Shown one piece after another: positions 19,361 to 28,849 of a stretch of 64,000 nt of DNA. The stretch lies in the NCBI GenBank assembly GCA_963556255.1, contig OY744605.1, positions 71,710,134 to 71,774,133 on the forward strand, read 5' to 3'. The stretch is from Allolobophora icterica. Taxonomy: Eukaryota; Annelida; Clitellata; Crassiclitellata; Lumbricidae. Position 1 is the first letter of the stretch, and every line of letters begins with the position of its first letter. Under the pieces are notes generated by a model. The model ran no database searches. It saw only the letters and a program-made list of their open reading frames with translations, and had not been told where the DNA came from. Made by a program: the position numbers and the translations under genes.

Positions 19361-22300
19361 GATTGCATGAAGTTATGCTTAGAACTGCGTAACCCTGATG
19401 TGGCATTAACTGCTTGCGTTTTGGTTTTTGTGATGGTAGAGAATTGTAATTGTCTGGCCGGGTTTCCATGGCCTCTGGGTGATTTATCTTACGCACACCA
19501 CTACGGCCCAGTTCAGGAGTTTTGCTTTTGTTGGCCCGTCCAGCTGGAATTGTCTTCCTCAGCACCTGCAGCTAGAGTTCCTTAGTCTCTCCACCTCAGT
19601 TTTGCAAGCATCTGAAAACTTTCGTGTTTGTTAGTGATGACACTGGCCTAGATCAGGAGCACCAATGACCTTTCCTAGCACTTGGCGCTTTATAAATTTT
19701 CAATTACAATTTCAATCATTTTTGTCGTAACCTGTTGGGAACGTTTCAAATTTGACCACGTCTGGCATTTTGTACGTGATGCATTTCATTGGTTGGTAGT
19801 TTCGCAATGCGTCGATTATGCACGTGATTTACTTCATTGGCTGGTTTTGCATTGCGTCACATTTGAGATTTCAACATGGATATTGTGATACCAATTGGTG
19901 AATGCCCCACCTATTTGCATGAGCCTTGTTTTCCCATTTCCAGTTTGGCTGGCTGCAGAAATCTTCACTCGTCAACCTGAGGTTTTCCTTTTGCTTGCAT
20001 TATAGCAATGCAACTTTTTGCCGTTTTAGTTTTGGGCCATCTGTCTGATGTAGCCTCCCTCTTGATCTGTGTCCTTGCCAGGGACTCTTTCATTCTCTTT
20101 TACTAGGGCTGGGTTGGTTGGGAGCTCCTCTGTGTGGAACTTTTGAAGGGGTGATATAGAAATAGTTTTAATGATTAAACAAGTGTGTTTAGTCTTAACC
20201 TTCCAGCAGTGTATACTCTGTAATTATATCTTATTTTCTGAGCATTTATGTAGCACCTTTTCTAAATATCTCTGATCTTGTTTTGAAATGCAATTGAGGG
20301 TAAGATTGATCTGTGAACTTCTGTGCAGAGTGGATCATTTATGCACCATCTTTAAATCTCTCAACACGGCTATGTGAGATAACCAAGAAAGTGCATGTTA
20401 CAATGAGCTTAACTTGTTTATGATTGATGATCAGTGGATTGAAATTGTTTGATTGATGACTGATTGATTGATGATGGTCTGTTGACTGATTGGTGATGAT
20501 GACTGATGGACAATGATTGATGCTATATTCTTATATTGCTTATATATCTATCTTTTTGCATTTATCTGTTTGGATATTTGTAGGGTGTGTGATAGTGTAG
20601 TGGTTAGCATGCTGGACTGTCAACCGACCTATGAGAGGTTGGGGGTTCAAATCCCTGCCAGGGCATAAATTTGTCTCAAGGTTTCTGCTCCACTTACACC
20701 CCATCGCCGACTCAGCTCTAAAGAGTACACTGATCATACACTGTTGGTGGGAAGAGCAGACAGCGAGGGAGAGGACTGCCCACTCACCCTCATTTGCCGA
20801 GGCTAAGAAAGTGAAGTCGCTAACGCGTCATACCCACGGCTGTCTCTCAGGCTAGCTTAAGGGACTGCTCGTCTTCTTCTGTTTATTTATGTATTTATTT
20901 GCAGATGTGGCACCAAGTAAAAGCTGCCAACTCACACTTGTCGCTGGTGACGGAGATTGGTGCAATAATCGGCAGCATGTGGCGCGAACTTGATGCTAGC
21001 AAGAAAGAGCGTTACAATGAACTGTTCTCAAGAGACAAGGTTCATTCATCTTATCTTATCTCTGATCTTATATGATTATTTATAAAGCGCCTCTCACAGT
21101 ATAGACTATTCAGAGGCGCTCCCAGCATGTCAGCCACGAGGGAAAAGAAAGGTCTTTAGGCAGCAGAGAGAAGAGGGCGAGATCCCAAGCAATATCTTGC
21201 TACGGAGAGAGGGGGGGCAGGTCATTCCATTTCTTTTAAATCTTTTTTTATTTTTCCGGATATTTCTATAGCGCCTCTCAAAGTCAACTACTACTCAGAG
21301 GCGCTCCCGACTACAGCATTTGATACTGTGTCGGAGTTTTCACGCCAAAGCGCCACGAGCAATCGCGAGTGAAGGACTGGCCCAAGGTCCGTACGCAGCG
21401 GCTAGAGTGGGATTCGTCCCTGCAACCCTCCGGTCACAAGGTGCCAAACTTACCACTGAGCCACCATGCCCCACAAGACATCCATAGGGAAGGGCCAAGG
21501 ATGGCAAAAGCATGCTTGATATCTTCTGCTGTTGTCTCATTCGACTGCTAAATATAATTGGATAGTATCGTTGTATTGGGTAGGCTGGCTGGTTCCACTG
21601 ACACGATGACCGGTTCCACTGGTTTGGTGGTCGGTTCCACTGGTTTGCTGGCTGGTTCCATTCGTGCTTCCGAGTAACTTATAAGGCCACTGTACAAACA
21701 ACTTTTTATTAATTCTTTTGCCCTTACCTGTCCACAGTGCCTCTGAGTTATTGGTATTTTAATAATATTATATTTATTAATGTCTTTACTGTAAATTAAT
21801 GGTCCAGAAATTAGTTTGGGCATAATGACTGTAGCCCAAAGTTTTCAAAACTTCACACAGCCTACATTGCCAGCCATGAATTAAATGTCTGCATTATAGT
21901 TATTATTTTGGTAATCATGATTTGTTATGATTTATTATAATAATTTATGTTTGTTGTAATAAATGCTCATTATTTAGAGAAAAAAATGTTGATGGTGGTG
22001 ACATGTTTTTCAGGCTTCAACAAATAATCTTGATACAACTTTTAGATTCGATTCTGATTTTAAACCATAAGCAGTGCTTTTTTTAAGCCAGAACGGTGTT
22101 CTGGCACCTTTTTCCAGCTACTAAAAAATAATTTTGTTATTTTAACAATAAAAACAATAATTTAGTTATTTAAATTTAAATTCCAGTATTGTAAACTGTT
22201 TTCAGTGTTTATTGAGATCCCCAACCCCTAATCGCGTTATTTTCTAGATTTTAGTCTGTCTTTAATTGTTCAGTTCCGGAACCTATCGTTCAGTTCCAGA

Positions 22301-23991
22301 ACCTTTTATCTAGAAAAAAGCACAGACCGTAAGTATTCAGTAACAACATGATGGTACATTAAGTTAAGATTTTTTGGGTTTCAGATTCGATATGATGAAG
22401 AGATTCGACTCTACCTAAAGAACAACAACATGCATCCATCGGACTTGATTCGCGCTCGACTGTCAAAGAAAAAAGACTCAAAGATTGTGAACCAGCATCG
22501 TCCGCAGGTCACTTCACATGCGTCAACGATCCTCAACCCGCCTGGTCAACAGCTCGTCCAGTCCCTGCTCGGTTATCCAGTCGTCGATGGCTCACAGGCG
22601 CTCGTGAGTCTCGATGGCTCGCTTCCGAACAATTTCATGCAGGCGTGGGCTGGTCAACCTGTTCAACAGATTCTTGCACAGATGGGCCTTGCAGGTCAAC
22701 TCGTGCAGGCCAACAGTGACGAAAGCCATGGCGGCGATGCCAATGGCAACAGTGTTGCCAGTCAACCATTGGCTTTGTCGGCGCATGCGATGTTCACGAA
22801 CGCCTCTGTTTGTGGGTAAGAGGATTCTGGAATTTCTAAATAATTTTTAAGTATGTTGGTTGAACCTGATTTAGTCAAACCGTATGTAGTCTGATGGTCA
22901 GGTAATGGGCTTGCAGACTTTGAAAAGTATAAGAATGTTAAGTATTATAGTGAAACCTGTCTATGCTTGCCTTATTTTAGTTGAGAGGTGAGGGGTTCAA
23001 GTCCTTGACAGGACAGATATTTGTGTAGAGATTTCTGCTCCACCTGCGCCCCTTGGCCAGCTCAGCTATACTTAGCACTCTGACTGCACCCTGTCGGTGG
23101 GAAGATGAGACGGCGAGGGAGAGGACTGGCTACCCGCCCTCATATGCCAAAGATAAGAAAATTAAGTCGCTAACACTTCATACTGCTTCTATTTAGTTGA
23201 ATAGTCTGATGTTTAACAGGTGAGGGGTTTGCAGAATTTATGGGATAGGCTTTTTGTGAGAACCTCCATAAATTATATTAATTATACCGATTTTGATATA
23301 TAATAAAATCGAAGTTATTTATCACAGATTTAGTTGAGCCAACAGTTTGCACGTCTGGCCAATGCGGCCATGTTTGGTCAATGTTTGCTTATGTGTCATT
23401 TCAGTAGACTGTTCGTGTCAATTCCTTAAACCCTGCGTCTGTTTTGGTGTTATTTTTTTGTGAAGATCGGAGCAGGCGGCCCTGACGCGAACGTCAGACA
23501 GCTCATCCGTCGGTCGGTACAGCAACGAGACTGGAATTGATGCAACAGACAAATCCAAGTCATGGTCCTGGTCAGGTCAGCCAATGGAGACTGACCATGG
23601 GATGCAAAGCAACTACGAAGCGCCGGGCACCGACAAAGACGCTGACACCGCCAGCACGAGCAGGTCCGCGGAGAATCCGCTCGCTGGTCAGTCGAGCGAA
23701 ACCGCGAGCCAGGTGGTGGCGGCGTACTGGAACCAGCTGAAACGCGACGGAGAGGACAAGTCGGACGAGATTCGACAGCTTGAGACACGCCTGCTGTACC
23801 TGGAGAACGCACTGTGCGAGAAGAACAAGGAGGTGGAAAAGCTCACGACACAGCTGGAAAAGGCGCATCAGGTCATCGGCCATTTCCAGCTGCAGCAGCA
23901 ACAGCAGCAGGGTGTGGCAGAAAACCAATCCTCGGATCAGAACGGCACCGATTGTTCATCGAACGCCGTGACTGGCGTCGCGCATCAGTGA
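18127..23991 (+). CDS. HMG-box protein, box closest to SMARCE1/BAF57
   Basis: Join of 18127-18780, 20905-21039, 22385-22815 and 23466-23991. Junctions are GT-AG and in frame, giving 581 codons. The N-terminal 200 residues are Ala/Ser/Gln/Met-rich. The HMG box covers about residues 204-277: PPKKPLTPYMLFSKE, then the exon-2 stretch MWHQVKAANSHLSL to ELDASKKERYNEL, then IRYDEEIRLYLKNN. PYM, VKA-N and IIG-MWREL match the SMARCE1 box better than those of TOX, HMG20 or HMGB. SMARCE1 is the HMG subunit of BAF chromatin remodellers and binds DNA. The rest differs: SMARCE1's SPAYxAYINAKSRAE segment is absent, and there is a Gln-rich middle and a C-terminal coiled coil (about 506-550) followed by polyGln. 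It may be a divergent SMARCE1 homologue, a paralogue, or another HMG-box family. The start is the first in-frame ATG after the 18094 acceptor. Confidence 0.8.
19330..19359. repeat. (CA)n microsatellite
   Basis: About 15 CA units inside HMG-gene intron 1. Confidence 0.95.
19440..19710 (+). mobile_element. CR1/L2-like LINE 3' remnant
   Basis: Fragments read like the C terminus of CR1/L2-type LINEs: cccgtccagctggaattg parallels the GPSSWNSLP motif found intact at 32940-32970, followed by the degenerate counterpart of FRKRLKTFLF. It ends ttggcgctttataaatttt, the tail shared with SINE families here. It lies in HMG-gene intron 1. Confidence 0.6.
20584..20875 (+). mobile_element. tRNA-derived SINE, family B, most complete copy
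   Basis: tRNA-like head with an A-box-like tagtgtagtggttagcatgc and B box GGTTCAAATCC, then a body with tttctgctccac, gtgggaagag, gcgagggagaggactg and aagtcgctaac. It lies at the end of HMG-gene intron 1, about 30 bp before exon 2. Other copies: 22978-23190, 29270-29430 (partial), 43440-43690 and 63585-63800 (-). Confidence 0.8.
20905..21039 (+). CDS. HMG-box gene coding exon 2
   Basis: 135 bp, phase 0. Acceptor atttgcag at 20904 and donor AAG|GTTCAT at 21040. Encodes the core of the HMG box (MWHQVKAANSHLSLV to FSRDK, residues 219-263). Confidence 0.88.
21066..21240 (-). mobile_element. Repeat family C fragment
   Basis: tttataaagcgcctctcaca and attcagaggcgctcccag match the family C signature, in minus orientation, directly beside a SINE A copy. 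Intron 2 of the HMG-box gene. Confidence 0.55.
21241..21474 (-). mobile_element. tRNA-derived SINE, family A, copy 3
   Basis: Minus-strand copy. The tail tatttttccggatatttc is at the left and the tRNA-like head (ccaccatgcccc at the end) at the right. It carries more substitutions than the 2028 and 3598 copies, for example in the B box. The remainder of intron 2 up to 22384 holds AT-rich sequence with no gene seen. Confidence 0.85.
22385..22815 (+). CDS. HMG-box gene coding exon 3
   Basis: Acceptor gggtttcag at 22384 and donor GTGG|GTAAGA at 22816, phase 2. Encodes the end of the HMG box (IRYDEEIRLYLKNN), a basic stretch ARLSKKKDSK, and a Gln/Gly/Ser/Ala-rich region. Confidence 0.85.
22978..23190 (+). 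mobile_element. SINE family B copy, 5' truncated
   Basis: Starts in the B-box region (gaggggttcaagtccttgac) and continues collinearly with 20660-20840. Intron 3 of the HMG-box gene. Confidence 0.7.
23466..23991 (+). CDS. HMG-box gene coding exon 4 (terminal)
   Basis: Acceptor ttgtgaag at 23465; its first base completes the split Gly codon. Encodes 174 residues: a Ser/Thr-rich part, a coiled coil DEIRQLETRLLYLENALCEK, a QLQQQQQQ run and the end GVAHQ with stop at 23989. GC-rich and clearly protein-coding in composition. Confidence 0.88.
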
Positions 23992-24877
23992 CGGTTTTTG
24001 CTCGGTAGTGCGACAATGCGGAACTGTTGCCGGCCAATGCACGACGTCAGCCGACTCGCCCTCTCCGACTAGGTGTTTCATGGATTTCTCGTCGTACAAC
24101 AGGTGTACAACGTGTGTCGTTGGCTGGTTGTCGTTGGTTAGTGGGCGATTGTCTCAGCTGACGATGTTTCTCCCTGCCAGATCGACCAGTCATGCATGGC
24201 TGGTTTGTCTGCGTGTTTGAGATTGTCATTTGTGTGGGACACAGTCATGCTTGATTGCATGGCATTGTTTGAGTACAGGGTTTGTGTCGCGCTGCGTAGA
24301 CGTCTCACGTATCCTTGCCATCAGGAGCGAGATGGCGCGAACATTTACTTCGTTGCTGAAGAGAGTGCTTGTTCAAGATCGAGGAGAGACATGAGGCGCG
24401 AACGTCATTTCAAGATTTCATTTGGAAAGACTTTTTTATGCATTACGACTCTATCGCTGTTATCTCATATTGCTGCGAATTCTCGTTCTCTAGACTGCGT
24501 ACAAGTGATTGCTTTTCTTGTTACTCAAGCGTGCTTGTTCCTCTTCTTGCTGACTTGTGTAAAATCTAGTTTGACAAATGATTTGTCAAACTGAAGCTGG
24601 TGCAAGCAAGAGTACTTTGCCAGGCATAAAATTTTGGCTGACGTAGAATTTATCAAAAAATGTTGTCCGCAGTGATGGACGACCGAAAACTGTATTTGCA
24701 ACACGATGAGTGGATGCTTGCCTTGCCAAAGACATACTGCCAATCAAATATGGTGGAGTAAAGGCAGCAAAAGCTTTGCAGTGAAATGGCTGCTAGCAGT
24801 AGTGGATTCAAACTGCCATGTTGTTTCTTTTGCCTCGTGCATTGAGGCAAGATCTTGATGCGAAGATAGACTGCAAG

Positions 24878-24936
24878 TTGTCATGTGACCGACCTGGGAT
24901 TCGAACCTGCCGAGGTTGAAAGTTGCTTAGCCACCT
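24878..24936 (-). pseudogene. tRNA-like remnant
   Basis: On the minus strand an A-box-like ggtggctaagcaac precedes a perfect B box GGTTCGAATCCC. The arms do not pair into an acceptor stem and the anticodon region is not convincing, so it is a SINE head or tRNA pseudogene rather than a gene. Confidence 0.4.
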
Positions 24937-26219
24937 TGTGTGATTCTCTGGTCAAGCCCTTACATTGTATTGTGCAATGTGCAGGCTTAAACCTCCCGAG
25001 ATGGTCATGTGTCGACCTGAGCACTGAGTGAGAAGGTTGTAATGCTTAGATTTGATACTAAGGCATTCATAACAGCACCAAGAACGAAGAAAAGGGTGCA
25101 CAGCTTAGATAAAGATTTAGAAGATGGCAACTTGAAAGAACTGCAAGACCAATGGGTGTTCAGCTGCCTACATAAATCTGTTTTGCCTGTGCACTGTACA
25201 ATCGTGTTTGTCGATTACCCTTCGATGTATCTGGTAACGTAAAACCATTGATGCTGCTGCGAGATCGAGCCAACATCGTGACTTACGAGTGTAATTGTAA
25301 TAGTGTGATCATAATCATAATGTTTATATAGCACCTCTTTAAGGGCTGTCTCAAAGTAGGGTTTTACTGTAATGTAATTGAAGATTTATATAGCTTCAGA
25401 TTTTCTTTAGTTTGATCGGTTCCTAGTCTTGTTATACGGCCGTCTTGTTTACGGCAGCATACTTTGTTACGACGTTCGTTACATGGAAAATTATGCGTAA
25501 ACTTACATTGTAATGGACCGAGTTGTTGTGTTTGTGTAGTGACCTGCAGGAATCAAAGTTGATGTCATGCGTAATAACATTTGTATGCACTTTTAGTTGT
25601 CATGCCACATGTTGGTGTTGCGAACGATGTAGCACTTTGGTGTCGCATTTTGGTCTGGTTCGGTGGTATTGCGCGTCACATCTGTTTCAGAAGTGGCATC
25701 ACCCAAGGTGGCATTTTCAGCTGACATATTCAGTTGACATGTTAAGGCAACACGTGAAGCCGTTAAATACTCAGCATGTTTGAGATATGTTGTCACATTT
25801 GTTTCTTTGAGTTATTGATTTGTTACCAGTGCCTCGCATGGGCAGTGTTCGTTTTCTTTGGTTTTGGGTCTGCGACCCTGTAAAACCTTTAACAGAGTAG
25901 CGTTAATGTTGGTTTTAGAGGGTTTTGTACTCGACTGGTTGATTTGAAGAGGATTGGGTTGGATCAGGTTATTAGGTGGATCGATGGATAGGAACTGGAT
26001 CAATGGGCATATGAATTCTCAAGGATCGATAGCATATAATCAATGGATTTGGGAATGCAGATCAAAAATATGGATTGTTGGATTTGAGAATGTAAATCGA
26101 TGGAATGGATCGAGGAATTTAAGAGGTTAGGTCGATAGTATGGATTGGGAATGTGGATCAGTGGTAATGTGGATTGTTAATTGTGTGAATCAATGGGACG
26201 GGAATGTGGACTGATAGTT

Positions 26220-26590
26220 TTTAGCGAGTCAGTGAATTGATGAATGAATTGATGCGTGGCTAAGAGAATTTCTGGTAGGATGAATGAATGAATAAATTGG
26301 TAGCTGTATGAATGATCGAGTGGATAAGGATTGAGTAGCAGAATGAGTGAGTGAATGAAGAATTAGACAAACTAATGAATAAATAAGTAACAGTGAATGG
26401 AAGGGCTAACAAATTAGGAACTGAATGAGTGGATGAATGACTGATGAGACGAAATAACGAAGGGATGAGCATCAGAATGAACGGACGAGTCAGAAAATGA
26501 GTGAGTTGCTAAATGAATGCTTTCCCAAGTAAGCTACTGAGAATGAATGGATGACAGATGATTGATTGACGGATGAACAGAAATGAAGTG
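26220..26590. repeat. Degenerate GAATGAAT simple sequence
   Basis: Imperfect tetranucleotide-type repeats (gaatgaatga, ggatgaatga). It is preceded at 25980-26220 by a looser ggattgggaatgtggatc reiteration. Confidence 0.7.
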
Positions 26591-27429
26591 AAAGATGGGT
26601 TCAGTCACTGTGGCTGGCTACAGACAATTGAACTGTTGGTTTGTGTTGATCTAGTCATACACATTTTAACGAGAAATTCTTCGCGGGTGGAATCCCTGTG
26701 CTGGGATTATGGGCAAGTGTTTAGCGCGCAGTTGAGTAGCACCTCATCGATTGACACTTCATCATTCGTCGATACTGGTGCTTTATAAATCTGTAAAATT
26801 TGTTAACGGGAAAACTTGTTTTGTTGTGTATTTCGATCTTAAGAATTTCAGTTGTACGTACGTATCTGGACATTTTGTGTAGAGCCTTTTCAGAACCTTG
26901 AAGGCACTGAGGCATGTATGCTTGTATTTAGTGGTTTACAGGCTGCATTTTCTTCTCATTTTAGTTGTAAGATTCGATTTTTGGCATCATTCTGCCACTG
27001 TGCCATGACCAGGCGTCTGTTTTCATGATAAGTATGTGAGTTGAGTTTGTTTGGAAATTTGAAGTGATTGTGGGAGTGAATTGGAAGTTATTAAGTATGA
27101 GTTGCAGTGAACATTTTAAAGGAAACGTGAGTTTGAAACAGAATTAAACGAGTTTGTGTGATTACCTAATGTGAGTTTGAGGGAGGGTTTAAAATGAGTT
27201 GGAGAGAATATGAAGTAAGTTTGGACTAGTATATTAAGTGAGTTTGTGTGAGAATTTGCAGGGTTTGTCCTAAGATGTCTCAATTTCTCGTCAGGTTTGA
27301 GTTGAATTGCATTTTTTGACAGCCTAGATTTTCAAATAATTGTCATTTTTATGCATGCTGTTTTGTTCCTGTAGTCCTGTTTTTCAGTCATAAGAGTTTT
27401 GGCAAATTTTACAGAAAGTGACTCGAAAA

Positions 27430-27880
27430 TGGCACTCTCCGTAAAACGCGCTGCTGTTCGATGTTCTTGGGGCACTTCTGTTCATGCAGACTGTGTTCTT
27501 GAGAAATTTGAGAACTTGTTCTATAAGAATTGTGTGTGGAATTTTCATTCTTAAAGAATTCTAGAACATATTCTGGAGGTATTTTACAACATGACCTTGA
27601 AGAACTAAGCAGTGTGTTCTTACAGAACACGTGCTTGAAGAACTTTGCATTTTCGTGTTCTTGTGTATGTGCAGGTGTATCTCGACATTTAGATAGTGTC
27701 TTTTAGGAACACTTGGAAGAACTGTCGAGTTCTTGACAATTTCATAAAATATTCTTGAAGAACATGTTCTTAATACTTTAATGACGAGCCTGTACTAAAA
27801 TGTATGGAAAACTAATCCCTCTCGTCGTTAAAGGACTTTGCAACATGTTGTTGAAGAACACTGTATGCCTGCGTTGATTT
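27430..27880. repeat. Cluster of TTCTTGAAGAAC-type palindromes
   Basis: The core ttcttgaagaac or its halves recurs about ten times with irregular spacing. Repeat origin is clear but the family is not. Confidence 0.5.
27778..27831. mobile_element. Ultra-short TTAA-bounded hairpin element, copy 2
   Basis: TTAA-tgacgag ... ctcgtcg-TTAA, about 54 bp. The terminal 11 bases are complementary apart from one mismatch. It aligns with 14229-14283 along its length (shared tgtactaaaa at the same offset). Confidence 0.6.
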
Positions 27881-28024
27881 CATGGTGTTGCATGAGATTG
27901 ATGCTAAACAATGAGATTTGAATGGATTCTTAAATAGATACAGGTTCAAACATGTAAAAGCAACTCGATTCAATGTTTTCAAGATCAGAAGTCAAATTTT
28001 TGTATTCCAGATTGTTTAGTACAG

Positions 28025-28195
28025 CAGAGTTGTCTGTGCTGTAGTGCACTGGGTGTGTAATCCAATGATTGTGAGTTCGAGACTGCTTAGCGGACTCTGT
28101 GCAGTGACCCTGGACAAGTTCTTCACTCACATTTGTCTTGCACCGTGGAGTCTGATTCGCAGACCTTTGCAGATGTAAACATAAATAAAAATGGA
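28025..28195 (+). mobile_element. Diverged SINE A copy
   Basis: Shares gtgaccctggacaagttctt and cttcactcacatttgtc with the family A body (accttgggcaagtccttcac). A degraded B box gagttcgagac lies at about 28075. Confidence 0.55.
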
Positions 28196-28389
28196 TTCAA
28201 GCAGGACAGCTCCATCTTTGTGCTTCTAGCACCATATTTGTAGTTGTATGTAGTGCTGTTGATATGATGGCAGAGGGTTATCCTTGTACCTGAAAGTGCT
28301 GGGATTTGTGTCTTGATTCTAAAGATTACGTTAAGCAGGTTCCTTGATATGTGGTTATGTAATCAACTGATGTTTGTCGCCAGGTAATA

Positions 28390-28845
28390 ATTATAAGTCC
28401 GCAAAGGTTCACCAGTCACTCTGGTACAGAGTAAAGCAGGGAGGCGACCTGACCGACGACTCTGATGAGCGTAGACTCGGATCCGACCTGGGCTGGTGAA
28501 CCAAAGTCCTCCGTGCCCACCTTCTCGTGGTGCGGACCGTTAGTACCCTTCCTAGGAAGTACTCTTCCCAGGAGGGGGAACGAACGGGCACGGCAGGCAA
28601 AACCAGGGGAAGGCAATGGCAAACCACCCCTGTTAATCATGCCAAGAAAATCGTCATGCCACACACCAAACCACGCCGATGGTCGCGGATGGAGGGACTC
28701 CCAGGCCGGAGCGCTGAGGTGGGACTCCCAGGCCAAAGCGCGACTCAAGGGCTACTGGGAGAAGTAGCAAGACGGCAACGGAGACTGTGTGGCATGACGA
28801 TCGCTAGGGCTCCTAGAGCCGACGGCACAAAGACAAAGACAAGAA
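28390..28845 (+). mobile_element. SINE or LINE 3' end with RTE/BovB-type tail
   Basis: The block ggaaggcaatggcaaaccac followed by tgccaagaaaatcgtcatg resembles the 3' tail domain of RTE/BovB-mobilised SINEs recalled from other animals. The copy ends in tandem acaaag/acaaga units, as expected for RTE-type tails. A short direct duplication (gggactcccaggcc) lies at 28693 and 28721. Open frames across it are not genes. Confidence 0.55.
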
Positions 28846-28849
28846 TAAT

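Larger units (their letters stand above)
23992..28000. other. 3' UTR of HMG-box gene and intergenic DNA
   Basis: No further exon recognised. 24000-24600 is probably 3' UTR. The rest holds a tRNA-like remnant (24878-24936), retroelement tails (tttatatagcacctcttta at 25324), degenerate simple repeats and a TTAA hairpin element, noted separately. Confidence 0.5.
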
